From assembly GCF_015056685.1 (NCBI RefSeq), contig NZ_SVFW01000003.1, positions 1-64,000 on the forward strand: DNA of 64,000 nt. Direction: 5' to 3'. Below, in pieces: positions 42,772 to 52,292 of this stretch. Each line of letters begins with the position of its first letter. The first letter of the stretch is position 1. The DNA comes from Butyrivibrio sp. Its GTDB lineage: Bacteria; Bacillota; Clostridia; Lachnospirales; Lachnospiraceae. Under the pieces are notes generated by a model. That model searched no databases. It was not told the DNA's origin and saw nothing but the letters and a program-made list of their open reading frames with translations. The translations under genes were made by a program, and so were the position numbers.

Positions 42772-43041
42772 TCAATAGTCTTCTTCTATTACTTGAATTT
42801 CCATATAGTCAAAAGGTACGTCTTCAATAAAGGCATCCTTAGTAAATCTGCACTTGGCATGAATCTGAAAATCTCTAACTATAGGCTTAAGCCATATGGG
42901 CTTTGAAAGATCCATTTCATAGCAGGCCTTCTCTATTGAATTCATGACTTTATGTGTTCTGCTGTCTACAGTATCATCACACACGACCATGTCTTTGATC
43001 AGGTGATTATCGTCTATAAGTTTAACCCACAACCGAAACAT
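42772..43041 (-). CDS. Conserved small protein of unknown function
   Basis: 89 residues, no signal peptide or membrane segment, mixed charge with an acidic end (QVIEEDY). I do not recognise the family. Its start overlaps the end of the PHP gene by 20 bp, with GGGG nine bases upstream, so translation is probably coupled. The compact alpha/beta composition suggests a small cytoplasmic protein. Function cannot be inferred beyond likely cotranscription with galE and the PHP phosphoesterase. Confidence 0.7.
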   Translation of the reverse strand: MFRLWVKLIDDNHLIKDMVVCDDTVDSRTHKVMNSIEKACYEMDLSKPIWLKPIVRDFQIHAKCRFTKDAFIEDVPFDYMEIQVIEEDY

Positions 43042-43837
43042 CAGTGAATACCCCGCTGTCTTTAAGTCCTTTCAGGAAAGCTTCCCTGGAGCGGTTTATT
43101 ATAAGCTCCTGCGGAAAATCTATGCTTTCGAGCATATTTACAGCTTTATCCATATGACCTATCTCGATAGAAATATGTGCATCAGTGTTTATACAGATGC
43201 TGACACCAAGCTCTGCGCATCTTTCTGCAATCTTTCTGCAAAGCTCTTTGTGATGTCCTTCAAAAGAAAAACTGTGTTCATTGATCTCTATCGGTTTTTG
43301 GAGCTCTTTTGCCCTTAAAAGAACTTCATCAAGTTCAAAGGGAACTCCTGCCCTTCCAATATGTCCAATAAAAAACACCTTGGGATTCTCAAGAGCATTT
43401 ATGTACATCTGGGTATTCCTTGCGATAGACTCACCAATCGTGTGTCTCTTGGCATGAACACTTGCAATGACATAATCGCATCTGTCAAAAACCATCTTCT
43501 GTAAATTCTGAGGTGGATCGTATGTATCACCTATAGTTGATTTTAACACCTCTATATCGTGACCAAACAAGTGACCATCCATGTCAACGATATCTGCTTC
43601 ACAACCTCTTAAAAGTGTAACCCCCTGCCAATTTCTTGGCCACATATTGGTACAAAAGAGATACTGATAATTCTTGACCTCTTTGTAATCCCCAAACAGC
43701 ATATCACTGAAGTGATCTGTGCTGCCCAAAAGCGTCATACCCGCTTCCTTCGCTGCTCGTACATTTTCTTCAATAGTTGAATAAGCATGTCTTGAATAAA
43801 ATGTATGAGTATGTGTGTCACACTCAATTTTGTACAT
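43022..43837 (-). CDS. PHP-domain phosphoesterase
   Basis: 271 residues, a free-standing PHP domain of the YcdX/HisK-like type. Metal ligands are visible in CDTHTHTFYSRHAYST (residues 6-21), the Asp-His of GSTDHFSDML near 38, EADIVD near 82, SVHAKRHT near 125, HIGRAG near 157 and INTDAHIS near 215. Members hydrolyse phosphate esters with a trinuclear metal site; the substrate is unknown here. GAGG precedes the ATG. It follows galE by 21 bp and overlaps the small gene downstream. Confidence 0.88.
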   Translation of the reverse strand: MYKIECDTHTHTFYSRHAYSTIEENVRAAKEAGMTLLGSTDHFSDMLFGDYKEVKNYQYLFCTNMWPRNWQGVTLLRGCEADIVDMDGHLFGHDIEVLKSTIGDTYDPPQNLQKMVFDRCDYVIASVHAKRHTIGESIARNTQMYINALENPKVFFIGHIGRAGVPFELDEVLLRAKELQKPIEINEHSFSFEGHHKELCRKIAERCAELGVSICINTDAHISIEIGHMDKAVNMLESIDFPQELIINRSREAFLKGLKDSGVFTDVSVVG

Positions 43838-43858
43838 TATAAAACCTCATTTAAATCT

Positions 43859-44875
43859 TTAATCGTCGTATCCATTTGGATTCTGACTCTGCCATCTCCA
43901 AGAATCAGCGCACATTTCCTTGATTCCGTTCTGAGCCTTCCATCCAAGTTCTTTTTCTGCCTTATCAGCATTGGAGTAGCATGTAGCGATATCGCCGGCA
44001 CGTCTCTCCTTGATAACATAAGGAATCTTAACTCCTGTAGCAGCTTCAAAGTTCTTCACAATGTCAAGAACGCTGTAGCCCACACCTGTTCCAAGGTTGT
44101 AGATGTTAAGTCCGCTGCCTGGCTCAAGCTTCTTAAGAGCCTTAACATGTCCGAGAGCAAGGTCTACAACATGGATATAGTCGCGGACGCCTGTTCCGTC
44201 CGGAGTATCATAGTCATCACCAAATACGTTGAGCTGTGGAAGCTTTCCAACAGCAACCTGTGTGATATAAGGCATCAGGTTGTTAGGAATTCCGTTAGGG
44301 TTCTCACCGATCGTTCCGCTCTTATGTGCTCCGATAGGATTGAAGTATCTAAGAAGAACAACATTCCACTCTGGATCTGCCTTCTGAATATCTGTAAGAA
44401 CCTGTTCAAGCATTGACTTTGTCCAACCATAAGGGTTTGTGCATGTTCCCTTAGGGCACTCTTCAGTGATCGGAATAAATGCAGGGTTGCCATATACTGT
44501 TGCTGATGAAGAGAAGATTATGTTCTTGCAGCCATGCTTTCTCATAACATCTACAAGTGTAAGAGTTCCTGTAATGTTGTTGTCATAGTACTCCCATGGT
44601 TTCTGAACAGATTCTCCAACAGCCTTAAGACCTGCAAAATGAATTACGCTGTCGATCTTCTCACTTGAAAAAATCTTCTCAAGTCCTTCTCTGTCTCTTA
44701 TATCTGCCTCGTAAAATGGTACCTTTTTACCTGTAAGTGCTTCTATTCTTCCAATTACTTTTTTGCTGGAGTTAACAAGGTTATCCATAACTACTACATC
44801 GTAGCCTGCATTCTGAAGTTCTACTACTGTATGTGATCCAATATAACCTGCTCCACCCGTTACAAGAATTGCCAT
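43859..44875 (-). CDS. galE: UDP-glucose 4-epimerase
   Basis: 338 residues of the extended short-chain dehydrogenase fold, interconverting UDP-glucose and UDP-galactose in the cytoplasm. The N-terminal NAD site is [19 protein letters not shown]; the catalytic residues appear as SSSATVYG (about 124-131) and [12 protein letters not shown] (the YxxxK near 150). The substrate loop [12 protein letters not shown] and the C-terminal [21 protein letters not shown] complete the family pattern. AGAGGTGG precedes the ATG. First gene of a three-gene unit, with the UDP-sugar pyrophosphorylase gene upstream on the same strand. Confidence 0.97.
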   Translation of the reverse strand: MAILVTGGAGYIGSHTVVELQNAGYDVVVMDNLVNSSKKVIGRIEALTGKKVPFYEADIRDREGLEKIFSSEKIDSVIHFAGLKAVGESVQKPWEYYDNNITGTLTLVDVMRKHGCKNIIFSSSATVYGNPAFIPITEECPKGTCTNPYGWTKSMLEQVLTDIQKADPEWNVVLLRYFNPIGAHKSGTIGENPNGIPNNLMPYITQVAVGKLPQLNVFGDDYDTPDGTGVRDYIHVVDLALGHVKALKKLEPGSGLNIYNLGTGVGYSVLDIVKNFEAATGVKIPYVIKERRAGDIATCYSNADKAEKELGWKAQNGIKEMCADSWRWQSQNPNGYDD

Positions 44876-44897
44876 AATCCACCTCTTTCTATAAAGC

Positions 44898-44938
44898 GAT
44901 GGATATTTTTGTGCGATCGCTCACACAAAAAATCCATC
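44898..44938. other. Hairpin just upstream of galE
   Basis: GATGGAT (44898-44904) pairs with ATCCATC (44932-44938), and TTTTTGTG pairs with CACAAAAA inside, leaving a small loop around CGATCGC. It lies about 22 bp before the galE start on the minus strand. No T run follows on that strand, so it may be a processing or leader structure instead of a terminator. Confidence 0.55.
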
Positions 44939-45044
44939 AGAATTTATTTAAACTGCTTGGTTCTTTCTATATATTATGGTCAGCCTTGTTTCTTTTCAAC
45001 ATTCTATTGTTAAATCAAGCTGTCATTTTGTTAACTATTATTTC

Positions 45045-46274
45045 TTATAGTTCTATGCCACACTTCTTGCAGAGCTCTCTTGCGGACTCTACTGAGTCGA
45101 TTCCTTCTTTGTTTTTGATAGGTGCGAACTCGTACTCTCTTACTACTTCATATGGAAGGCAGCTGTCAAGTTCGTGGATCATATCAAGAACGAGCTGCTC
45201 AAACTTGCAACCGTTTGGCTTCTCAGGCTTTACCAGATTAGCATTCTCATCGATGTATGGAATCTTCTTCTCAACTACGTGAAGAGGAAGTGTCTTTTTA
45301 GCGATCTCATTAAGTGCCTTCTCGTTAAAGAGGTAGTTAAGGATTACTCCGTAGTTATATGCAGGATCGCCGTTCTCATCCTTGGCGTCCATCATTTCCT
45401 GTGAAAGCTCATAGTACTCAACAATTGATGGCTTGCCATCTTCAAGGCACATAACGCCAACCTTCTCATCAGGAGCATTCTTTCTAACAACCTTTGCACC
45501 ACAGTCAACTGCTGCATTAACTGTAGCACCTACGAAACAAGGATCTGCTATTCTCTGAAGAACGTTATCTACTGCAAAGATATCGATCCATTCGATGCCC
45601 TCTTTTAAAATAAGATCACGAAGACCTGCCTTGAGCATTGATGAATACCAGCCTGCATTTCCGTTAGGTGATGTGGAGATTCTGTTCTTGCCCTCCATAT
45701 AAACCTTTCCTTCATAGTCAGAAGCAGGTGCCATGTCCTGTTTAAAGAATGTAACCTTTTCCTCAGGATATCCGAAATAGTTGTGCTCCTTAAGGAAGTT
45801 TATTGTTGCATCATTGTTCTTTTCACTTGTCATGATAAAGAGTCTTAAGTATGTTCCACCTGCCTGCTTAACTGTATCAAGAAGGTTCTCGATGATTCTC
45901 TGGAAAATGTAAACATGCTTGGTAAGTCCGATATCATACATACCCTTTGGATTGTCAGAGCCAAGTCTTGTTCCCATTCCGCCTGCAAGGAGACAAGCTG
46001 CTACTTTTCCGGCTTTGATAGTCTCAACACCAATCTTTGTGAACTCTTCTTTTCTCTTTTCAATCTCAGAGATCTGCATTGCTGCAAGTGGAGCAAAGTT
46101 TCCTCTTCCCTCGCTCTTACCAAGGTTCTTGCAGTTCTCAAGTACAGCAAAATCTGTCTCATCAATCTGCTGCAAAAGTTCCTTTTTCTCAGCCTCGCTG
46201 AGTTCATCGTAGTATTTAAGAACATGTTCCTGACCGAACTGTTCAAGTTTCTTTTTAGCTTCTTCGAAATTCAT
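45045..46274 (-). CDS. UDPGP-family UDP-sugar pyrophosphorylase
   Basis: 409 residues, joining UTP with a sugar 1-phosphate. The signature CLLAGGMGTRLGSDNPKGMY near residue 98 is that of the eukaryotic-like UDP-glucose/UDP-N-acetylhexosamine pyrophosphorylase family, not bacterial GalU. NGNAGWYSSMLKAG near 210 and WIDIFAVDNVLQRIADPCF near 232 fit the uridine and metal sites. The start is taken at 46274, where GAGGGA lies seven bases upstream; an ATG at 46289 is in frame. It lies upstream of galE, consistent with supply of UDP-sugars for the envelope or exopolysaccharide. Whether glucose or N-acetylhexosamine is used cannot be decided here. Confidence 0.88.
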   Translation of the reverse strand: MNFEEAKKKLEQFGQEHVLKYYDELSEAEKKELLQQIDETDFAVLENCKNLGKSEGRGNFAPLAAMQISEIEKRKEEFTKIGVETIKAGKVAACLLAGGMGTRLGSDNPKGMYDIGLTKHVYIFQRIIENLLDTVKQAGGTYLRLFIMTSEKNNDATINFLKEHNYFGYPEEKVTFFKQDMAPASDYEGKVYMEGKNRISTSPNGNAGWYSSMLKAGLRDLILKEGIEWIDIFAVDNVLQRIADPCFVGATVNAAVDCGAKVVRKNAPDEKVGVMCLEDGKPSIVEYYELSQEMMDAKDENGDPAYNYGVILNYLFNEKALNEIAKKTLPLHVVEKKIPYIDENANLVKPEKPNGCKFEQLVLDMIHELDSCLPYEVVREYEFAPIKNKEGIDSVESARELCKKCGIEL

Positions 46275-46352
46275 TAACGTTTCCCTCATCTTTCAAATTA
46301 TAAAAACTCCAAGGAACATTTTAAGTGATTAGCAGACTTTTTACAAGGTGAC

Positions 46353-46398
46353 AAAAAAGGCATACATACCACGTATTAAATGTGATATGTACGCCTTT
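46353..46398 (-). terminator. Terminator of the GH25 gene
   Basis: AAAGGCATACATACCAC pairs with GTGATATGTACGCCTTT across a short AT-rich loop (one mismatch and wobble). On the minus strand a run of six T follows. Confidence 0.88.
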
Positions 46399-46427
46399 AA
46401 TATTTACGCTTAAATATTCGATAATTA

Positions 46428-48134
46428 TCAGCCTGCTGTAGTTGAAGCAGCTGCTGCAGCATCAGCCTCAGGTGCTGGTGCAGGAGCCGGTGTTCCCGGT
46501 GTCCAGCCTGCAGGATCAACTAAGATTCCGTTCTTATCAAATGTGCAGTTTACATTATCAAGAGGTACTGTCACAGATGTGAGCATCTTGCCAGTGTTGC
46601 CATCGAAGAATCTCCAGCCTTCTGCTGTCTGTACCCATCCAAGTGTCATATGTCCGTCTGTTGGCTCAAGGTAGTAGGTTCCGTCTGCAATCTTTGCAAG
46701 TCCTGTTACCATCTTGCCGTCAGCTCCGAAGTAGTAGGACTGTCCGTCTATCACGTTCCAGCCTGTAACCATCTTGCCATCTGCTCCGAAGTAATATCTG
46801 CTTGCTACATCTCCTGACCAGCCAGTCTGCATTACTCCATCATCACCAAAGAGGTAATTAGCTCCCTCTACAGTCTGAAGTCCTGCAAGTGCGGTGTGAG
46901 TCTCAGGATTAAAATAGAATCTCTGTCCCTGCTCGTTGGAGTACCAGCCGCTTATAGCAATACCGTCTGCTCCAAACATGTACTTACCTGTTTCAAGTGC
47001 ATGCATTCCTGTGAGCATTACGCCGTTTCCGTCAAAGAGGTAGAGGTTATTTCCAACCTGTGTAAGTCCAACATGCATTGCATAGTTATCATCAAAGAAG
47101 TGGATTCCGTCTTCTAACTGAACAAAGCCCTTCTGGCATACGCCGTCAGCATTGGCATAATAAACACCGGCTTCTCCAAGATTAAGAAGACCTGTGCATC
47201 TTACGCCGTTGGCATCAAAGTAAAAACGTGATCCGTCGATATCATTAAATCCAACAGCTGCAAGACCACCTTCAGCTGGCTTAAAGTAGTAGATACCGCT
47301 CTCGTCCTGGAACCATCCGGTCTGAACAAATCCATTTTCATCCGTGTGATATCTGCCATTTGCAAGGTTAAGCCATCCGTACTGTTTACGGTAGTTGCTG
47401 TAATAATATACATGTCCGCCCCAGCTGTTGAAGCCTTCGCCGATTATTCTGGAGAAATAGTCAACATAAAGGTGGTTAACATCTACTCTTGTAGGGATTC
47501 CTGAGTAAGAACCATGGCTGCTTGACTGCCACATTGCATACTCGCCTGCGTAATCACAGGAAGAGTTGTACTGTGCAACCCACTTTGCAGAAGCTACATT
47601 AGGCATCCTGTTAAGGAACCAGTTTCTGCTTGCATATACCATTGTCTCGTATCCGTTGGCATTGAGGATACCGCAAAATGTATCCGCAATTGCCTGAAGC
47701 TGCGCTGAGCTTAAGTTCTTTTGACAGGAATCTTCTATATCAATTGCTACCGGGAATGTTACTGTATATGGTGCGATCCATGCTAAAACCTGGTTGGCTT
47801 CTGCCGCCGCTGCCTCAGGTGTTGTCGCATAAGAATAAATATAGACACCTGTTCTTACACCTGCTGCATTAGCTCCGTTTATATTATTAGCAAACTGCTC
47901 ATCAAGTCCTTTTTTGGTTGTGCCTACTCTGATCATGGCGAATCTGACGCCTGCTGCCCTGACCTGCTGCCAGTTGATCGCACCCTGATACTTAGAAACG
48001 TCGATACCAACTGCCACTTCCGGGCCGGATGCTCCTGCTGCGGCTTTGATTCCAAAGGCAGGAACAAAAGATAGGAATGCTATAACCGCTACTAGCAAAC
48101 CCATAGAAAAAAAGATTTTTCTAGCTTTTTTCAT
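46428..48134 (-). CDS. Secreted GH25 lysozyme with cell-wall-binding repeats
   Basis: 568 residues. A signal peptide covers about residues 1-32 (basic start, hydrophobic core, AAAGASG). The GH25 muramidase domain follows, with GIDVSKYQGAINWQQV near 42 and FPVAIDIEDSCQK near 128, which hold the catalytic Asp/Glu residues. From about residue 235 come a dozen or more 20-residue repeats of the type GYYYFGADGKMVTGW, the choline/glucan-binding-like modules that hold the enzyme on the wall. The end is a Pro/Ala-rich tail. It cuts peptidoglycan between N-acetylmuramic acid and N-acetylglucosamine, for wall remodelling. GGGGAG precedes the ATG. Confidence 0.94.
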   Translation of the reverse strand: MKKARKIFFSMGLLVAVIAFLSFVPAFGIKAAAGASGPEVAVGIDVSKYQGAINWQQVRAAGVRFAMIRVGTTKKGLDEQFANNINGANAAGVRTGVYIYSYATTPEAAAAEANQVLAWIAPYTVTFPVAIDIEDSCQKNLSSAQLQAIADTFCGILNANGYETMVYASRNWFLNRMPNVASAKWVAQYNSSCDYAGEYAMWQSSSHGSYSGIPTRVDVNHLYVDYFSRIIGEGFNSWGGHVYYYSNYRKQYGWLNLANGRYHTDENGFVQTGWFQDESGIYYFKPAEGGLAAVGFNDIDGSRFYFDANGVRCTGLLNLGEAGVYYANADGVCQKGFVQLEDGIHFFDDNYAMHVGLTQVGNNLYLFDGNGVMLTGMHALETGKYMFGADGIAISGWYSNEQGQRFYFNPETHTALAGLQTVEGANYLFGDDGVMQTGWSGDVASRYYFGADGKMVTGWNVIDGQSYYFGADGKMVTGLAKIADGTYYLEPTDGHMTLGWVQTAEGWRFFDGNTGKMLTSVTVPLDNVNCTFDKNGILVDPAGWTPGTPAPAPAPEADAAAAASTTAG

Positions 48135-48191
48135 TTAAAAAACTCCCCTTCAACTTTTTTACAAAACTCTTAACATTTTAATTATAAAGGA

Positions 48192-48224
48192 AAAGCCACC
48201 TTGGAGCAACCTCCAAAGTGGCTT
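48192..48224 (-). terminator. Terminator after the isomerase gene
   Basis: AAGCCACCTTGGAG (48193-48206) pairs with CTCCAAAGTGGCTT (48211-48224) with one mismatch. On the minus strand TTTCC follows. A weak promoter for the GH25 gene (TTGCTC, 17 bp, TATAAT at 48181-48209) overlaps this stem. Confidence 0.7.
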
Positions 48225-48266
48225 CTATTGTCAATCTGCTATACCCTATACATATAGATCTTCTGC

Positions 48267-48342
48267 TGCACTAAACTCGAAATAACCTCGTTAAGTGCAC
48301 AGAAGTGGTGCGTACTAGACTCGATAATACCTCGTCAAGTAC
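48267..48342. repeat. Two imperfect 31-33-bp repeats, each a hairpin
   Basis: Copy A at 48267-48299 and copy B at 48312-48342 share ACTARACTCGAWAATACCTCGT with small changes. Each is closed by its own complementary ends (TGCACT/AGTGCA and GTACT/AGTAC), so the ends differ but pair within each copy. Copy B begins directly after the isomerase stop codon. Possibly a 3' mRNA structure. Confidence 0.6.
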
Positions 48343-48343
48343 T

Positions 48344-49822
48344 TTACACAAATGGGTTTTCTGTTGGGTATGGAAGTGATGCTGGCTGGTTGTAACCGAT
48401 TGTCTCAGCGCCAACATACTTAAATACTTCGTAAAGAGCCTTTCCAAAGTGACCAAATGCAACGGCACCATGGTGAGGGAAGTTCTGCTGAATGAGTACA
48501 TGTCTGTAGAATCTGCCCATCTCAGGAATAGCGAATACACCGATTCCACCGAATGACTGTGTAGCAACAGGAAGAACTTCACCCTGAGCAACATATGCGC
48601 GAAGGTGGTTGTCTGATGTGCTCTGCAGTCTGTAGAATGTGATATCACCAGGAATGATATCTCCTTCAAGTGTTCCCTGTGTAACTTCTTCAGGAAGGTT
48701 TCTAGCCATGATTCTCTGGAACTTCATCTCACAGCTTGAAAGCTTGCTTGTGCATGTGTTTCCGCAGTGGAAGCCCATGAATGTATCTGTGTGCTTGTAA
48801 TCAAACTTGCCCTTGATAGACTGCTCATACATGTCAGCAGGAACAGAGTTGTTGATATCAAGAAGTGTAACAGCGTCGTTACTGATGCATGTTCCGATGA
48901 ACTCACTGATTGCGCCGTAGATATCTACTTCACAAGATACAGGAATTCCGCGGCCTGTAAGTCTTGAGTTTACATAGCAAGGAACGAATCCAAACTGTGT
49001 CTGGAATGCAGGCCAGCACTTACCAGCGATACATACATATTTCTTACCGCCTCTGTGCTCTTCGATCCAGTCAAGAAGTGTAATCTCATACTGAGCAAGC
49101 TTCTCAAGGATTTCAGGCTTCTTGTTGCCTGCACCAAGGTCTTTTTCCATATCAGCCTTAACATCAGCGATCCTAGGATCTCCGGCATGCTTGTTGAAGC
49201 TCTCGAAGAGGTCAAGCTCTGAGTTCTCTTCAATCTCTGCACCCATGTTGTAGATCTGCTGAATAGGAGCGTTACAAGCAAGGAAGTTCATAGGACGAGG
49301 CCCAAAGCTGATAACCTTGAGGTCTCTAAGTCCAACGATTGCTCTTGCGATTGGAACGAACTCGTTGATCATCTTTGCACACTCATCAGCTGTTCCAACA
49401 GGATACTCTGGAATGTATGCCTTTACTCCACGAAGGTGAAGGTTGTAGCTTGCGTTGAGCATACCGCAGTATGCATCTCCTCTGCCATCAATAAGGTCGC
49501 CCTGTGACTCTTCTGCAGCTGCGCAGAACATTACAGGTCCATCAAACTTCTCAGCAAGAAGTGTCTCTGAAATTTCAGGTCCGAAGTTTCCAAGATATAC
49601 GCAAAGAGCGTTACATCCTGCTTTCTTAACATCTTCAAGAGCCTCAAGTGTCTGAACTTCGCTCTCGATGATGCATACAGGGCACTCATAAACGTCCTTA
49701 TCCCCAAACGCTTTCTTGTAGGCTTCAGCCAAAGCCTTTCTTCTGTTTACAGCAAGTGATGCTGGGAAGCAGTCACGGCTTACTGCAACAAGTCCAATTT
49801 TTACTTCTGGAATGTTAATCAT
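48344..49822 (-). CDS. L-fucose/L-arabinose isomerase family enzyme
   Basis: 492 residues, cytoplasmic, of the FucI/AraA-like fold that interconverts aldoses and ketoses with a bound metal. Candidate ligands in order are the Glu of PVSCEVDIYGAI near 320, the Asp of TLLDINNSVP near 345 and a His in FPHHGAVAFGHFG near 460. The N-terminal domain (VGLVAVSRDCFPASLAVNRR, then VYLGNFGPEISETLLA) fits this group. The substrate is not evident; location beside a beta-xylosidase in a glucuronoxylan region raises the possibility that it acts on xylose or another pentose. AAAGGGG precedes the ATG. The GH3 gene ends 162 bp upstream on the same strand. Confidence 0.8.
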   Translation of the reverse strand: MINIPEVKIGLVAVSRDCFPASLAVNRRKALAEAYKKAFGDKDVYECPVCIIESEVQTLEALEDVKKAGCNALCVYLGNFGPEISETLLAEKFDGPVMFCAAAEESQGDLIDGRGDAYCGMLNASYNLHLRGVKAYIPEYPVGTADECAKMINEFVPIARAIVGLRDLKVISFGPRPMNFLACNAPIQQIYNMGAEIEENSELDLFESFNKHAGDPRIADVKADMEKDLGAGNKKPEILEKLAQYEITLLDWIEEHRGGKKYVCIAGKCWPAFQTQFGFVPCYVNSRLTGRGIPVSCEVDIYGAISEFIGTCISNDAVTLLDINNSVPADMYEQSIKGKFDYKHTDTFMGFHCGNTCTSKLSSCEMKFQRIMARNLPEEVTQGTLEGDIIPGDITFYRLQSTSDNHLRAYVAQGEVLPVATQSFGGIGVFAIPEMGRFYRHVLIQQNFPHHGAVAFGHFGKALYEVFKYVGAETIGYNQPASLPYPTENPFV

Positions 49823-49983
49823 AAAAATCCCCTTTCTCGCGTAAAACGCTTAAAACTTATATTGTTTTCCCCTAATTATTTTATTTGCATCTAAAATATT
49901 ATCTGTCATTGCTGACTAAAATACAATCTTGCAAAATGTAGAAAAACACTTCACTTTTTTATTCATATTGTACGCAATCAATG

Positions 49984-52107
49984 TCACAACTTAACATCAA
50001 AGCTTGCACACTTATGTCCTGTAAGCTCCTCTGAACGGGCATCAGGCTGCTGTGTTCCAAAATAAATCTTGAAGTTCTTGCCAAATATCTTTCTCTCACC
50101 ATCTTCATTGACAGATGTGAAGGCCTTCTTATCAAGCTTTATTGTTACCTCTGTTTCTGCGCCTGCCTTAACATGTACTCTCTTAAATCCGCAGAGACGT
50201 GGATAAGTTGTGGCAAACTCAGAATCAAGATCCTTGATGTAAACCTGTACAACTTCGTCTGTGTCCACTTTACCATCATTTACTACTGTAACAGTAAGCT
50301 CTGCATCAAATGTATCAGGTTCACTACCATTATCCATATGTAAATGGTTGTCAGGCTTAACATAGCAGTCACCATATGTAAGACCATATCCAAAAGGATA
50401 AAGAGGTGTTCCAGTAAAGTATCTGTAAGTCCTGTTCTTCATTGAGTAGTCTTTGAAGTCAGGAAGATCATCTGCTGACTTGTAGAAAGTAACAGGAAGC
50501 TTTCCTGAAGGTGATACATCACCAAAGAGGATATCAGCTACATCTTTTCCGCCTCTTGCTCCCGGATAAAATGCCTGGAGAACTGCATCTGCATCATCCT
50601 GAGCCTTTGAAAGATCTATTGCACTTCCGGCCATATCGATGACGATCGTAGGCTTTCCACACTCAAGCACTGAGTAAAGGAGCTGTCTTTGTGGAAGAGG
50701 AAGGCTAAGGTTGATCTTATCACCTGATGCAAACTGGTTTCCTGCATCACCTTCTTCACCCTCAAGGTTCTCATCAAGGCCCAGCACAACAACTACTACA
50801 TCTGAGTAGTCTGCAACTGCCTTAGCCTCTGAGAGTCTGTCAGGAAGGTTAGGATCAGAAAGGTTACTTATATTGTCTTTAAAAATATCGCAGCCCTCTG
50901 AGTAAAGAACGCGGACATCTCCTCCAACCTTGTCCTGGATTCCCTCAAGAACAGTGATATATCTTGAAGCTGTTCCGTGATAGTTTCCAATAAGTGACAA
51001 TCTTGAGTTGGCGTTTGGTCCAACTACGCCGATAGTCTTTATCTTGCTCTTATCAAGAGGAAGGATTCCGTTGTTTTTCAAAAGAACTACTGACTCTTTT
51101 GCCGCTCTGTGCGCAACTTCAAGGTGTTCTTTGCACTCAACAACATCGAAAGGAATCTCATCGTACTCTGTCTTATCAAACATGCCCAAAAGGAACCTTG
51201 TTGTAAAGAGTCTTTCACAGGAAGTAGTGATAGTCTCCTCACTTAAAATACCTGCTCTGTAGGCATTCATAATTTTCTGGTATGTACATCCGCAGTTAAG
51301 ATCGCAGCCCATTTCAAGCGCAAGCTTAGCAGACTCTTCAGGACTCTTTGTAACCTTGTGATTCTCATGGAAATCTTTTACTGCCCAACAATCAGATACG
51401 AAGTGGCCTTCAAATCCCCACTTGCCTCTGAGTGTGTCAACCATAAGTGGCTTGTTAGCGCAGCAAGGCTCGTCGTTGGTTCTGTTGTAAGCACCCATGA
51501 CTGCCTCTACACCGGCCTCCTTTACGCATGCTTCAAATGCTGGAAGATATGTTTCTTCAAGATCTTTCTTAGAAGCCTTGGCGTTAAAGAAATGTCTTTC
51601 GCCCTCAGGACCTGAGTGAACAGCGAAGTGCTTGGCACATGCGGCTGCCTTCATATACTCTCCATCGCCCTGAATTCCCTTAACAAAAGGAACTGCAAGG
51701 CTGCTTGTAAGGAATGGATCCTCACCATAGGTCTCATGACCTCTGCCCCATCTTGGATCTCTGAAAATATTAACGTTTGGTGCCCAGAAAGTAAGTCCCT
51801 TGTAGATATCTCTGTCTTCTCTCTTAGACTGCTCGTTATACTTGGCTCTTCCCTCTGTAGCGATAATCTCGCCGACTTCTTTCATCAGCTCCTCGTCGAA
51901 AGCTGCAGCAAGACCGATTGCCTGCGGAAACATGGTAGCTGTGCCGGCTCTTGCCACCCCATGCAGAGCCTCGTTCCACCAGTTGTAAGCAGGGATTCCA
52001 AGTCTGTCAATAGCAGGTGCGTCATAGCGAAGCTGAGATGCCTTCTCTTCAACTGTCATCTTAGCAACAAGCTCTTTTGCACGCTTTCTTGCTTCTTGTC
52101 TATTCAT
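49984..52107 (-). CDS. GH3 beta-xylosidase-like enzyme
   Basis: 707 residues from the ATG at 52107 (AAGGGG upstream); the frame is open further 5', but that part has no ribosome-binding site and no family match. No signal peptide. Classical GH3 order: TIM barrel with NWWNEALHGVAR near 35, NIFRDPRWGRGHETYGEDP near 110, KHFAVHSGPEGERH near 155 and the nucleophile in HFVSDCWAVKDF near 240. The alpha/beta domain begins with AKESVVLLKNNGILPLDK near 340, and a fibronectin-like C-terminus ends the protein. The SDC nucleophile context and NWWNEALHG are typical of beta-xylosidases. It would release xylose from imported xylo-oligosaccharides. Confidence 0.9.
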   Translation of the reverse strand: MNRQEARKRAKELVAKMTVEEKASQLRYDAPAIDRLGIPAYNWWNEALHGVARAGTATMFPQAIGLAAAFDEELMKEVGEIIATEGRAKYNEQSKREDRDIYKGLTFWAPNVNIFRDPRWGRGHETYGEDPFLTSSLAVPFVKGIQGDGEYMKAAACAKHFAVHSGPEGERHFFNAKASKKDLEETYLPAFEACVKEAGVEAVMGAYNRTNDEPCCANKPLMVDTLRGKWGFEGHFVSDCWAVKDFHENHKVTKSPEESAKLALEMGCDLNCGCTYQKIMNAYRAGILSEETITTSCERLFTTRFLLGMFDKTEYDEIPFDVVECKEHLEVAHRAAKESVVLLKNNGILPLDKSKIKTIGVVGPNANSRLSLIGNYHGTASRYITVLEGIQDKVGGDVRVLYSEGCDIFKDNISNLSDPNLPDRLSEAKAVADYSDVVVVVLGLDENLEGEEGDAGNQFASGDKINLSLPLPQRQLLYSVLECGKPTIVIDMAGSAIDLSKAQDDADAVLQAFYPGARGGKDVADILFGDVSPSGKLPVTFYKSADDLPDFKDYSMKNRTYRYFTGTPLYPFGYGLTYGDCYVKPDNHLHMDNGSEPDTFDAELTVTVVNDGKVDTDEVVQVYIKDLDSEFATTYPRLCGFKRVHVKAGAETEVTIKLDKKAFTSVNEDGERKIFGKNFKIYFGTQQPDARSEELTGHKCASFDVKL

Positions 52108-52234
52108 ATCTATACCCCTTAAGTTTCTTTTGTTTACCATATTTATTGTATAGGTGGAGCATATAATTTTCTTACCATATTTTGCCTTTATTAGCTTAAT
52201 TATTGTTGTTAGTTCCATGCAGATTTTTATATGC

Positions 52235-52266
52235 AAAAAACAGCTGCCACAATTAAGTGACAGCTG
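52235..52266 (-). terminator. Terminator of the ABC transporter operon
   Basis: CAGCTGCCAC (52241-52250) pairs with GTGACAGCTG (52257-52266), one wobble. On the minus strand a run of six T follows. It separates the binding-protein gene from the GH3 gene. Confidence 0.88.
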
Positions 52267-52292
52267 CTCAAAATTTCTTTTGCCAATACTAA

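Noticed and set aside
43805..44416. 203-codon plus-strand open frame
   Set aside because: Antisense shadow of galE.
48181..48209. Promoter of the GH25 gene (TTGCTC, 17 bp, TATAAT)
   Set aside because: The -35 is weak and falls in a terminator stem; mentioned with the terminator but not called separately.
49841..49856. Possible catabolite-repression (cre) site GTAAAACGCTTAAAAC before the isomerase gene
   Set aside because: Only partly fits the cre consensus on either strand; key G and C positions mismatch.
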